Numbered from the stretch's first letter, positions 9,240 to 16,280 are shown. The stretch is DNA of 63,047 nucleotides from Thalassolituus marinus (GCF_020320395.1 NZ_JAEDAH010000016.1:1-63047); one strand, 5' to 3'. Translations and numbers: made by a program. Notes: a model not told the origin generated them from the letters alone.

Positions 9240-9494
9240 ATGAAATTCTTTCTGATCTACGCCGCAGGACTGGCGACATCGCTGTACATCATGGACATCC
9301 ATTCGGACAACGTTGTGTTCAATCTGCTCGCCCCCATCGGCATTGCAGTATTTGCCTTTCTGATGCTCGCCTGGCTGGCAGCCAAGAGTGCTTCCGCTTC
9401 CGGCAGATCCGCCAGCGGCGATAGTACGCCGTTCTTTGGCGATAGCGGCGGCGATGGTTGTGGCGGTGGTGGCGGTGGCGGCGGAGACTGCTGA
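9240..9494 (+). CDS. Small membrane protein with a Gly/Cys-rich tail
   Basis: An 84-residue protein that I do not recognise by name. An AAGGAGG site at 9220-9226 supports the ATG. Residues about 2-22 and 28-48 look like two membrane segments. A short Ser/Ala/Gly linker follows, then the tail GCGGGGGGGGDC, with two cysteines flanking a run of eight glycines. Poly-Gly tails with Cys occur on some small bacterial membrane proteins, but the role is unknown. Base composition resembles the housekeeping side rather than the cassette array that follows. Confidence 0.75.
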   Translation: MKFFLIYAAGLATSLYIMDIHSDNVVFNLLAPIGIAVFAFLMLAWLAAKSASASGRSASGDSTPFFGDSGGDGCGGGGGGGGDC

Positions 9495-10036
9495 CCGATT
9501 CGCAAGCCAGCTATCTGCCAGACCTTCCCCGTCGAAACCAGTACCTCATAACCTCATCAGAGCCCATATCCCGAGGGCGGCGATGATTGTTGTAGTGACT
9601 AAAACTTCTGATCCAGTAGATATATGTTTTCTCTGTACGCAGGCTCATTCCTCTGAGCCTGATTAATGCACATACTTCATTGAGAAATGGACTGCTTCCT
9701 ATACCGATCTTTCTTATGAAAAAACACTGTACGCATAATCAGTATATTTCGGTAGTTTGGAAAATCAGTGCGCGTTTACATGACATCAGACTTGCGCCGT
9801 GGCTCGCTTTGCAATCCATCAGCAAGGAATAAGACATATAAATCAGTAAGTTATGATGGACTGAGGCGTGATAACAGGCCAAATGTAAAGACGACGCAGG
9901 TGTGTAAACGCGCACGCATACTTTCACACTGGCAAAAGGCGTCGCCTCAGGAACTTTTCATAGTGGTGACAGGGAGTTATGCTCGAAACATCGAAAGGAA
10001 GCGGAGCGTCAAAATGCGCACGCTCACGAATAAACT
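9495..10036. other. Gene-poor left flank of the cassette array
   Basis: About 540 bases with no supported gene. Base composition falls from GC-rich to AT-rich after about 9600, marking the start of foreign-looking DNA. A short open frame at 9768-10067 has no ribosome site and no recognisable sequence. In a complete integron the integrase gene would lie here, reading leftward; no integrase motif is seen on either strand. Confidence 0.6.
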
Positions 10037-10043
10037 GTTAGGC
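10037..10043 (+). other. attI- or attC-type core site, left end of array
   Basis: GTTAGGC matches the integron core consensus GTTRRRY perfectly and lies 13 bases before the first cassette gene. The preceding bases TAAACT resemble the AAAC-rich left side of attI sites. I cannot find the folded partner of an attC, so an attI remnant is more likely, but this is inference. Confidence 0.45.
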
Positions 10044-10056
10044 TATAAGGTAAAGT

Positions 10057-10803
10057 ATGCACTTTGATTTAGAAAGCTTAATTCTTGCAGGTTTATTATT
10101 ATTTGCTGCTCTGCTTTACTCTTCCGTGGGTCATGGGGGCGCATCAGGTTATCTTGCCGCAATGGCTTTGGTTAATGTTTCACCAGAAATCATGAAGCCC
10201 ACTGCATTAACCCTAAATATAATTGTTGCCTTAATCGCGACTTATAAATTCTATCGTGTCGGCTCATTCTCTTGGAAAATATTTTTACCTCTTGCCGTAT
10301 CTGCAATACCGTTAGCATATATTGGCGGCACTCTTTCTTTGCCAGCAAATATCTATAAACCAGTTGTTGGTATTGTTCTTATTTACGCGGCATGGCGTTC
10401 TTTTAACACAGCAAGTAACGCATCAAACTATAATGTGCAAGAACCATCAATCGTTTTCTTATTATTTGGTGGCGCCTCACTAGGGTTCTTATCTGGGCTT
10501 ACTGGTGTGGGTGGCGGGATTTTTCTTAGCCCACTTTTGTTGTTTCTCCGTTGGGCGCCAATTAAAGTAATTTCTGGTGTAGCTTCTGCATTTATCTTAG
10601 TTAATTCCATTGCAGGTCTTCTAGGTGTAATGTCAGTATCAACCACATTTCATTCGGCACTACCTCTGTGGGGAGTAATGGTACTAGTAGGGGGGTATCT
10701 AGGTGCTGAGTACGGTAGTAAACGTTTAGGTAACCCAACCATTCAGCGTCTGCTGGCATTAGTTCTTGTCGTCGCCGGCGCCAAAATGATAGCTACAGCC
10801 TAA
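10057..10803 (+). CDS. TauE/SafE family permease (cassette 1)
   Basis: A 248-residue polytopic membrane protein of the TauE/SafE (DUF81) family, which includes sulfite and sulfoacetate exporters. The N-terminal family signature GHGGASGYLAAMAL lies near residue 25. The internal repeat GLTGVGGGIFLSPLLL lies near residue 150. About seven to eight hydrophobic helices are visible. The stop codon overlaps the left end of an attC site and the start follows a core site by 13 bases, so this is a single-gene cassette. Substrate is unknown; sulfur anion export is the family default. Confidence 0.88.
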   Translation: MHFDLESLILAGLLLFAALLYSSVGHGGASGYLAAMALVNVSPEIMKPTALTLNIIVALIATYKFYRVGSFSWKIFLPLAVSAIPLAYIGGTLSLPANIYKPVVGIVLIYAAWRSFNTASNASNYNVQEPSIVFLLFGGASLGFLSGLTGVGGGIFLSPLLLFLRWAPIKVISGVASAFILVNSIAGLLGVMSVSTTFHSALPLWGVMVLVGGYLGAEYGSKRLGNPTIQRLLALVLVVAGAKMIATA

Positions 10804-10902
10804 CAAGTGCATCTTGCCGGATTTGGGTAAACTGTCACCCGTTTTGCAAAAAAACGCAAAACAGTCGCCAATTCACCCAAACCGCAAATGCAGGCGTTAG
10901 AA
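10798..10902 (+). other. attC site 1
   Basis: The left end GCCTAAC (10798-10804) contains the stop of the permease gene. The right end is GGCGTTAGAA, with core at 10896-10902. Internal complementary arms ATTTGGGT and ACCCAAAC, and a GTTTTGC/GCAAAAC hairpin, allow the folded single-strand form. Confidence 0.8.
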
Positions 10903-10961
10903 CGTCCAGGCGCAGTTGCGTTTTTAGTACGTGTCCAATCAGTTTTAAATGAGGTGTGAAC

Positions 10962-11324
10962 ATGAAAGCAGAAACGGAATCGCGGATTTTTTCGGTGGAT
11001 GAATATGTCCGTCCGTCTAACGGCGAACCGATTCGTTCGGTTGTTCTGGAAACCAACGACTCCGTCATTGTTGTTTGGCACGCCCACCCTGGGCAGGAAA
11101 TAGCTGCCCATGTCCATCCTCACGGCCAAGATACTTGGACGGTTATCTCAGGAGAAGCCGAGTACTATCAAGGTGACGGCGTAGCCACTCATATTAAAGC
11201 TGGAGATATTGCCATCGCAAAACCTGGGCAAGTACATGGTGCAATGAACTCTGGCCCAGAACCTTTTATATTTGTCTCAGTGGTTGCGCCGGCCAATGCC
11301 GGTTTTGCGTTGGCTGAAAAATAA
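10962..11324 (+). CDS. Cupin-fold protein (cassette 2)
   Basis: A 120-residue single-domain cupin. Motif 1 is seen as HPGQEIAAHVHPHGQDTWTVISGEAEYY near residues 41-70, and motif 2 as GDIAIAKPGQVHGAMNSG near residues 80-100. The likely metal ligands are His50/His52, a Gln or Asp, and His93. GAGGT precedes the ATG by six bases. Small cupins of this kind bind a metal and a small ligand, or act as isomerases or dioxygenases; the substrate is unknown. It lies between attC sites 1 and 2. Confidence 0.82.
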   Translation: MKAETESRIFSVDEYVRPSNGEPIRSVVLETNDSVIVVWHAHPGQEIAAHVHPHGQDTWTVISGEAEYYQGDGVATHIKAGDIAIAKPGQVHGAMNSGPEPFIFVSVVAPANAGFALAEK

Positions 11325-11354
11325 ACAGCCACATATGAGTGCCAAGTTACTACG

Positions 11355-11432
11355 TTCTAACAATCGGCTGCACGGCGACCGGTTTTCCGCTGCTTCGCAG
11401 CTACAAACCGGCGCGTGAGCCGGGCGTTAAAA
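11355..11432 (+). other. attC site 2
   Basis: The left end TTCTAAC is followed by AATCGGCTGC. The right end GGGCGTTAAAA holds the core at 11426-11432. Inner arms ACCGGTTT and AAACCGG, and a GCTGCTTCGCAGC hairpin, pair well. Confidence 0.8.
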
Positions 11433-11450
11433 GCCTCAAGGAGGTTCCAA

Positions 11451-11675
11451 GTGGATGAGAAAGATTTATCTGACAAATTGAAAGAAATGTATTTCAATTC
11501 AAAGAAAGGTGAAACTGCGACAATGGTTCACCTATTTGGTGTGAAATATGCCAAAGAAATTTCAGAGTGTGATTGCTCTCCAAAAGAAATTGCAAGGCTA
11601 GCAGGCATTCCTGAAACCTATGGTACAGAGATCAACAAAGGTCGTAATTTATCACGATATGTGGTTGTAAAATAA
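11451..11675 (+). CDS. Small HTH-like cassette protein (cassette 3)
   Basis: A 74-residue protein started at GTG, chosen because a perfect AAGGAGG lies six bases upstream. The C-terminal half contains SPKEIARLAGIPETYGTEINKG, which reads like a helix-turn-helix (EIARLAGIP as the turn region). Small HTH-like proteins of this shape are common in integron cassettes. DNA binding is inferred and no target is visible. Upstream the gene begins 18 bases after the attC 2 core. Confidence 0.7.
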   Translation: MDEKDLSDKLKEMYFNSKKGETATMVHLFGVKYAKEISECDCSPKEIARLAGIPETYGTEINKGRNLSRYVVVK

Positions 11676-11742
11676 CTTAACGCTGAGTGTATTTAGGCTG
11701 ATAGGGGAGATAGGCCAAGGTTCGATTCCTTGGGCGTTTGTT
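11675..11742 (+). other. Weak attC-like site with a T-arm-like hairpin
   Basis: The left end ACTTAAC fits RYYYAAC perfectly and touches the stop of cassette 3. The right end GGCGTTTGTT only partly fits GTTRRRY. AACGCT and GGCGTT at the ends can pair. Inside is a perfect CCAAGG/CCTTGG hairpin (11715-11733) whose seven-base loop TTCGATT is identical to a tRNA T-loop. Confidence 0.4.
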
Positions 11743-11832
11743 GGCTCCGTAGCCCTTATTTTTGTGCTTATTCGGTACGTAAGTATCCAACTGGTTCTAT
11801 CAACCACGGCAGACAACGATGAGGAGGTGTCT

Positions 11833-11937
11833 ATGGTAAAAACATTAAAAGCTCGTGCTCGTATTCTTTTCAGTTCAGTGTTCGAAACAACCTGGGCTAC
11901 TGGAGTCGGCTACGCTGCTGGTCACCTATCGACCTAA
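11833..11937 (+). CDS. Possible 34-residue cassette peptide
   Basis: A short open frame preceded by GAGGAGG seven bases before the ATG. It encodes a basic N-terminus (MVKTLKARARIL) followed by SSVFETTWATGVGYAAGHLST, a weakly amphipathic stretch. It is the only frame with a strong ribosome site between cassette 3 and attC 4, so it may be the gene of a very small cassette. No family is recognised. Confidence 0.45.
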   Translation: MVKTLKARARILFSSVFETTWATGVGYAAGHLST

Positions 11938-11948
11938 GTGCATTCGGC

Positions 11949-12054
11949 ATTTAACAAGTTGCAGCACTTTAGCCGCTATGCGGCTCGGACCTCAATAAGC
12001 TACGCTTATTTCGTCCGGTGTGCAAAGCGTTGTACGGATTAGAGGACGTTCAAG
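11949..12054 (+). other. attC site 4
   Basis: The left end ATTTAAC fits the consensus. The right end GACGTTCAAG gives a one-base-off core at 12048-12054. Two strong internal hairpins are AGCCG/CGGCT and AATAAGC/GCTTATT. Confidence 0.65.
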
Positions 12055-12258
12055 GTGCTGTGGGAAAATATTTTATGGTTTCCATTTAGACTGACCTGGA
12101 ATCTCATAGTCACCGCATTGATCATCGGCGGATTCGTCTTATGGTTTGGATTCCTATTTGGATCAGTCGTTGCCGTAGTGCTTGTTCTGATATTTGCACC
12201 GCACTTGTTCCTTCTTCCAATGATTCTAGGAAAGATGTATACGAAGATATGGGATTAA
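12055..12258 (+). CDS. Small two-helix membrane protein (cassette 5)
   Basis: A 67-residue protein starting at a GTG directly behind the attC core, with AAGG just upstream. Residues about 13-35 and 38-58 are hydrophobic and should form two membrane helices. The ends (LWENILWFPF and GKMYTKIWD) are amphipathic. No family is recognised. It is followed within 11 bases by the next attC. Confidence 0.6.
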   Translation: MLWENILWFPFRLTWNLIVTALIIGGFVLWFGFLFGSVVAVVLVLIFAPHLFLLPMILGKMYTKIWD

Positions 12259-12268
12259 ATTTGAAACC

Positions 12269-12358
12269 GTACAACAAGCCGCTCAAAGGCGCTTCGGCCA
12301 CAAAAAGCGTGGCCTTCACTAGGACTCGCTTCGCTCTCCCTTTAGCGGAGCGTTAAAT
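12269..12358 (+). other. attC site 5
   Basis: The left end GTACAAC is one base off consensus. The right end GCGTTAAAT is a perfect core (12352-12358). CCGCTCAAAGG on the left pairs with CCTTTAGCGG on the right with extra-helical bases, as in true attC sites. Confidence 0.78.
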
Positions 12359-12638
12359 GTCTATGATCTACGAATACGATTGCAAAGAGGTTCTTTCCAG
12401 GCTCAAAGGCCCACTAAAAGAAATTCTCGATGCTGAAATAGCTGCGGGTAACGAGATCTTAGAAATATCAAGCAAGTGGCCAATGCCCGAAGTAAATGTG
12501 TGGTTTAAGAACCCACTCACAGATAAGTATGAAAAAGCATATCCGTCTCTTCAATACAGCTTTCTAGGGGACCCCAAGAATTGGCTAGAAGAGTACGTAG
12601 ACGATGTTAATGGAGCAATGGTGGCGGCAAAATGCTAG
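12357..12638 (+). CDS. Cassette protein of unknown function (cassette 6)
   Basis: A 93-residue soluble, acidic protein whose ATG overlaps the attC 5 core, leaving no room for a normal ribosome site. An alternative ATG lies two codons on. Sequence features are KWPMPEVNVWFKNPL near residue 40 and DPKNWLEEYVDD near residue 72. It looks like a small globular cassette protein. No family is recognised. Confidence 0.6.
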   Translation: MSMIYEYDCKEVLSRLKGPLKEILDAEIAAGNEILEISSKWPMPEVNVWFKNPLTDKYEKAYPSLQYSFLGDPKNWLEEYVDDVNGAMVAAKC

Positions 12639-12644
12639 TCCAAC

Positions 12645-12726
12645 ATTTAACAAGCGGCTGTTGTTTGCCGCTGAAATACGCGGCGGGACGCGCAAAAGAC
12701 GCGCGCCACAAAGCCGGGCGTTATGC
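12645..12726 (+). other. attC site 6
   Basis: The left end ATTTAAC and right end GGGCGTTATGC (core 12720-12726) frame complementary arms AAGCGGCT and AGCCGGGC. GC-rich internal palindromes are built on CGCGG and GACGCGC. Confidence 0.8.
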
Positions 12727-12744
12727 CATCCTTGGAATAAAGTA

Positions 12745-13233
12745 ATGTCTATAGTCGAAATATCAGAAAAGTCATGGCAAGGAATCCTTAAGGTGCAAGA
12801 GGAAGCATATACAGGAGTTCCACCAGAGGAAGTCGATGTACTTAAAAGCAAATGGAAAGCATCGCCTGAAACCTGCTTTGTGTTTCAATCCAGCAGCAAT
12901 GAGATTTTAGGGTACTTGCTCGCTCACCCTTGGAATTCCGATGAGCCACCTAAATTATTTGAAGAGCTTCCTCGTAAGTCTGCTGGTGATACCTTATATC
13001 TTCACGATTTGGCGGTAAGTAATAATGCAAGGGAGTCAGGTATTGGGAAGCAACTGTCAAGTAAGCTCATAGAAGTAGCTAAATTGAGGCAATTCAATCG
13101 TGTACTTCTTGTCGCCGTTCAAGGATCAGGGGGTTATTGGTCCAAGTTTGGCTTCCGAGAGGTTCATAATGCATCTATTTGTTCAAGCTACGGCACAAAT
13201 GCCAAGCTAATGTCGCTCAATGTTCAGGCATAA
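12745..13233 (+). CDS. GNAT-family acetyltransferase (cassette 7)
   Basis: A 162-residue GCN5-related N-acetyltransferase. After the N-terminal helix pair, the beta4 segment LYLHDLAVSNNARESGIGKQL (near residues 87-107) carries the acetyl-CoA pyrophosphate loop in the form RESGIGKQL (R/Q-x-x-G-x-G/A). VLLVAVQGSGGYWSKFGFREV near residue 130 is the beta5/beta6 region. Start is the ATG 19 bases after the attC 6 core. GNATs acetylate amines of small molecules or proteins; cassette-borne members include resistance enzymes, but no substrate can be read here. Confidence 0.85.
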   Translation: MSIVEISEKSWQGILKVQEEAYTGVPPEEVDVLKSKWKASPETCFVFQSSSNEILGYLLAHPWNSDEPPKLFEELPRKSAGDTLYLHDLAVSNNARESGIGKQLSSKLIEVAKLRQFNRVLLVAVQGSGGYWSKFGFREVHNASICSSYGTNAKLMSLNVQA

Positions 13234-13341
13234 CAAGCACAAGCACGCGGATGTCAAAAGCTACGCGCCTTTGTGTATTTGCTGCGCAAATTTTAGCACA
13301 AAGCCGCTCCGCTTTTGCCACCGGTGTTGCGGGCGTTAGGT
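13228..13341 (+). other. attC site 7
   Basis: The left end GCATAAC overlaps the stop of the acetyltransferase gene. The right end GGGCGTTAGGT carries a perfect core (13335-13341). Arms such as ACGCGCC and TTTGTG/CACAAA pair within it. Confidence 0.8.
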
Positions 13342-13346
13342 TGCAT

Positions 13347-13688
13347 ATGAAATTAGTTGTCAAATTCGTCAGAGCAATGATTGATTTGCGGTTAAAGGTT
13401 TTCAATCTAGCCATAATTCAAGATATTGAGACAAAGACATTTAATACGATAATGGAAGAGCAGTTAGATACAGGCTGGAAGAAAGCCTATGTGTATGATG
13501 GTATCGATGCTTGGATAGATTATGGAAGGCTAATTTTAAAAAAGCGTGGTAGAAAATTAAAATTTGAGTGGGATAACTGGGATGAAGGTGTTTTAGTTGG
13601 ACCAGCTTCATTACTAGAAAAAATTGCTAAAAAGCATGGTCTAACCGTGAGGCGAAAGGTTAAGTGGCCTGTACTTCCTACAACCTAA
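13347..13688 (+). CDS. Cassette protein of unknown function (cassette 8)
   Basis: A 113-residue, lysine-rich protein starting at the ATG six bases after the attC 7 core. Residues about 35-75 contain TGWKKAYVYDGIDAWIDYGRLILKK, and 80-95 contain FEWDNWDEGVLVGP. The C-terminus is basic (HGLTVRRKVKWP). It appears globular and soluble. I do not recognise a family. Confidence 0.6.
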   Translation: MKLVVKFVRAMIDLRLKVFNLAIIQDIETKTFNTIMEEQLDTGWKKAYVYDGIDAWIDYGRLILKKRGRKLKFEWDNWDEGVLVGPASLLEKIAKKHGLTVRRKVKWPVLPTT

Positions 13689-13778
13689 CAAACTAAGTCA
13701 GTTCGCCAGCGAACTGGCAGGACAAATTAACGCGCTGCGAGCTAAAAACAAATTTGCCTCTGCTTAGGGGCGTTAGGT
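13683..13778 (+). other. attC site 8
   Basis: The left end ACCTAAC is perfect and contains the stop of the previous gene. The right end GGGCGTTAGGT has its core at 13772-13778. A CAGTTCGCCAGCGAACTG hairpin lies inside. Confidence 0.82.
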
Positions 13779-13783
13779 TGCAA

Positions 13784-14107
13784 ATGAATCCAAGTCCTAG
13801 AGAATTTAACGAAGCTCTTGAAGAATATATTGTGACCTTCCCGAATCATTCTCGTCTTATCGAATATTTGGTAAAAAGATATGATGTTGAGACTCAAAAA
13901 ATTATAGAGAGCGAGTTGTCGGCGGCTGTCAAAACAACCGAAGATTACTTGTGGTCTCAGTCATCTGGAGTTGAATGGTCCGAGGTTTTTGAGCTGAAAT
14001 TATTTAATCATGTAAAATCAAGCCATTCTTGGCTTGAAGCTAGCGGGTTTTCACGATTGCTTAGTTTTTCAAAATGGCTATGTTGGCATGAAGGTTTAAA
14101 TGCGTAA
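13784..14107 (+). CDS. Cassette protein of unknown function (cassette 9)
   Basis: A 107-residue protein with its ATG six bases after the attC 8 core, the same spacing and the same TTGCAAATG-like junction as cassette 8. It is mostly helical by pattern (FNEALEEYIVTF, RLIEYLVKRYDVETQKIIESELSAAV), with a Trp-rich C-terminal third (WLEASGF, SKWLCWHEGL). No family is recognised. Confidence 0.6.
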   Translation: MNPSPREFNEALEEYIVTFPNHSRLIEYLVKRYDVETQKIIESELSAAVKTTEDYLWSQSSGVEWSEVFELKLFNHVKSSHSWLEASGFSRLLSFSKWLCWHEGLNA

Positions 14108-14112
14108 AAACA

Positions 14113-14188
14113 ACCTAACAAGCAAAGGCAGTATCGCCCCTTCGGGGCTGGACCTCGCTACGCTCGGCCGCTGCTTTGGGCGTTACGC
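14113..14188 (+). other. attC site 9
   Basis: The left end is ACCTAAC and the right end GGGCGTTACGC (core 14182-14188). AAGCAAAGGCAG pairs with CGGCCGCTGCTTTGGGC with bulges. CGCCCCTTCGGGGC forms an inner hairpin. Confidence 0.82.
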
Positions 14189-14210
14189 GTCAATCGCTCA
14201 GGGGGGCGCT

Positions 14211-14480
14211 GTGAGCACATATGAAGAAGAAATAGGAATTCTGCTAAAGGAAATGAAATACGAGCAAGCTTACTCCGTAGGAAAGGCGACCCTGGACCGA
14301 GAGCCAAATAACTCGGCGGTAGTAGAATCTCTAAAAAAGGTTTCAGCGGCACTCAGGTCACAATGTATGGATATGGCATGCAGAAAACAAGATTGCACTC
14401 CAGCATACTTCGAGTTAGAAGACCTATTACGCAAAGTAAATGAACTTACCAAACAAGACATGTATGGTCGTCAAGTATAA
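14211..14480 (+). CDS. Helical cassette protein (cassette 10, copy 1)
   Basis: An 89-residue protein started at GTG behind an AGGGGGG ribosome site, rather than at an in-frame ATG inside the preceding gene. The sequence is largely alpha-helical (STYEEEIGILLKEMKYEQAY, SVGKATLDREPNNSAVVESL) in a TPR-like pattern, and has two cysteines near the middle (SQCMDMACRKQDC). A near-identical copy lies at 17084-17353, differing at a few residues (for example D to N before MYGRQV). No family is recognised. Confidence 0.65.
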   Translation: MSTYEEEIGILLKEMKYEQAYSVGKATLDREPNNSAVVESLKKVSAALRSQCMDMACRKQDCTPAYFELEDLLRKVNELTKQDMYGRQV

Positions 14481-14483
14481 AAC

Positions 14484-14545
14484 ACATAACAAGCGCATAT
14501 TGATCAGCCGCTTCGCTGCTTAGACCTCTCTTGGGGTGTCTCAAT
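14484..14545 (+). other. Broken attC (left half only), copy 1
   Basis: ACATAAC followed by AAGCGCATATTG and a GCCGCTTCGCTGC hairpin has the look of the left half of an attC. The sequence then changes at GGGGTGTCTCAAT, and no GCGTTA right end appears before the next gene. The same truncated form is present at 17357-17418. Confidence 0.6.
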
Positions 14546-14613
14546 CGAAAAACAATTAACACTGTCTTTCAGTACGCCACACGTGCTGCACACAGAAACA
14601 GGAAAACAGGACA

Positions 14614-15066
14614 ATGAAAAATTCACCTGCTTTATTAATCAGCGACTGGATTGGCCTCGGACTTGGTACTCTGTGCGGGCTCATTCAGGGCATACTGTTC
14701 TTTCACAGCGAGCTAAGCCATAGCGCTGCGATGCAAAGCCCATGGCCGGGTGTGGCATTCGGTTTAATCGCACCAGCAATGCTGGCACTGCTATCACGCG
14801 GTGTGACCATGCCCATGCAGAGTATCCATCTGGCGCTGGGAAAATATGTGAATACGTTATTTTTTGCTATTGCCGCGCTGATCAGCGCAGGGATTTCTGC
14901 GCTGGCTTACTATTTTATTGTCGGTGTTACGCACGGAGGCTTGGATGCTCCGGCATTTTTTATCGCCGCTGGTATCGGTTTTATTTTTGCGTATCTGATT
15001 AACCCCGCACTGGCATTTGGTACAAAAAGGACAGCCATGTTAGAAAGAGCTACTTCAACACTCTAA
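14614..15066 (+). CDS. Four-helix membrane protein (copy 1, altered C-terminus)
   Basis: A 150-residue protein with about four hydrophobic segments (roughly residues 12-30, 44-62, 84-108 and 117-137). ACAGGAAAACAGGAC precedes the ATG. It is identical or nearly so to the protein at 17487-17915 up to residue 135 (INPALAF), then ends GTKRTAMLERATSTL, whereas copy 2 ends RPTGEPS. The switch coincides with the edge of the DNA duplication, so one of the two C-termini is a by-product of the rearrangement. Family unknown. GC content and codon use are closer to the backbone than to the cassettes. Confidence 0.7.
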   Translation: MKNSPALLISDWIGLGLGTLCGLIQGILFFHSELSHSAAMQSPWPGVAFGLIAPAMLALLSRGVTMPMQSIHLALGKYVNTLFFAIAALISAGISALAYYFIVGVTHGGLDAPAFFIAAGIGFIFAYLINPALAFGTKRTAMLERATSTL

Positions 15067-15217
15067 ATGGCGCGTCCAAAAAAACTGATGGTGATCGGTT
15101 TCGTTAAGATTCAGCAAGATAATAAAAACGGCTTATATAAAAAGGCTGATGTGTGAATGCCGGGTAAGCAAAAGCACCAGATGATCTGGTTATGTGAAGT
15201 TAAACGATATTGATGGG

Positions 15218-16213
15218 CTAGCCGAAGGCTGTTTTGCAGCGATTTAATCCTGGCGGCCTTTGGTAGTTCAGTCGCTCGCAGATAGAGCGTAGTTTGACTT
15301 CATTACCAGCGAACGTGCCGAAGCTCTTTTCAAAGTGCTGGGTCATGGCTAACCAGCGTTCTTCGTCCAGGCCAAGTCGGTCGAGAATTTTTGCTGAGCG
15401 TTCTGGTATAGAGCCTCGTTTATCATCCCGAATGATGCGCCCTGTTGCATCCACCAGCTCAAGGTAGTCCGTAAGTTTCATAGCAATGCCTTTGGGCATG
15501 TTCTGACGCGGGTTTCCGGCAAACGGCAGCAGCTCTTTTGGCTGTTGGTAAAGATGGTTGGGGGCTTGTACTGCTTTCGCTTTGTCTGCTCTGGCTTTAA
15601 TTGAAGTGTGTTCCGATGCTTCCGGTGTTTTTGCCATTCTTGCCCGAACCGGATTTAAATCGACATATGCCATACAGGCAGCCAGTGCTGCTTCGTCCAG
15701 CAGCGCCTGAGATTTAAATCGACCTTCCCAGAAGCGCCCGGTGCAGTCATCTTCCTGATTGGCTTCCCGGGCAATCGACTCGTTCAGCACCCGCATAAAC
15801 CAGCTAATGTCAGTGAGCCGCGAGCGCCATTCCGTGATGTATATATGCAAGCGGGCAAGATCAGCTTTAGTCAGTTCATCACCGCGTATAAAGCGCTGAG
15901 ACAGAAGGTTGCCTTTGAATAATGAATGCCAGCGCTCTATGACATCCTCATCAGTCCATCTTTTGCTTGCTTCAGCATCCACATACAGCACCACATGGTA
16001 GTGGTTACTCATAATGGCGTAGGCGGCAATCTGAATAGCGAAAATATGAGGAAGTTCTAAGAGCCTATTCTCAAGCCAGCCGCGACGATGTTCGTAGCAT
16101 TCCCCGGTCGATGAATCCGTGCCGCACAAAAATGCCCGGCGTACACAGCGTGAAACGCAGTGGTAATAAGGTGTTTCTTCGATGGATACTTGCTGCTCTC
16201 TGGGCTTAGGCAT
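15218..16213 (-). CDS. IS200/RAYT-like Y1 transposase
   Basis: A 331-residue protein with an N-terminal Y1_Tnp (IS200-like) domain and a longer C-terminal extension. Seen are YYHCVSRCVRRAFLCG near residue 16, the HUH metal motif in MSNHYHVVLYVD near residue 70, and RFWEGRFKSQALLDEAALAACMAYVDLNPVRA near residue 165, with the likely catalytic tyrosine. It is much longer than, and unlike, the RAYT at 2983. It is the only minus-strand gene in the cassette array and sits between the two copies of the duplicated block. No terminal inverted repeats of a DDE-type IS were found. Confidence 0.85.
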   Translation of the reverse strand: MPKPREQQVSIEETPYYHCVSRCVRRAFLCGTDSSTGECYEHRRGWLENRLLELPHIFAIQIAAYAIMSNHYHVVLYVDAEASKRWTDEDVIERWHSLFKGNLLSQRFIRGDELTKADLARLHIYITEWRSRLTDISWFMRVLNESIAREANQEDDCTGRFWEGRFKSQALLDEAALAACMAYVDLNPVRARMAKTPEASEHTSIKARADKAKAVQAPNHLYQQPKELLPFAGNPRQNMPKGIAMKLTDYLELVDATGRIIRDDKRGSIPERSAKILDRLGLDEERWLAMTQHFEKSFGTFAGNEVKLRSICERLNYQRPPGLNRCKTAFG

Positions 16214-16280
16214 AATCCGGCTCTGACTGATGGCTGAACCTTCAGGTTAGTTAGCATCCAGAGATTGCTCAATCGGAAGA

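Larger units (their letters stand above)
14180..15018 (+). repeat. Duplicated 839-bp block, copy 1
   Basis: Aligns without gaps to 17053-17891 (constant offset of 2873) with about a dozen substitutions. It begins inside the attC 9 core GCGTTACGCGT and ends at GGCATTT, inside the coding region of the membrane-protein gene. Beyond both edges the two copies share nothing obvious. Confidence 0.95.

Noticed and set aside
9739-10067. Short frames on both strands considered as an integrase remnant
   Set aside because: Neither translation shows tyrosine-recombinase boxes or the integron-specific patch.
11675-11742. tRNA gene
   Set aside because: Only the T-arm and part of an acceptor-like stem are present. 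Too few bases remain for D- and anticodon arms, and there is no CCA end.
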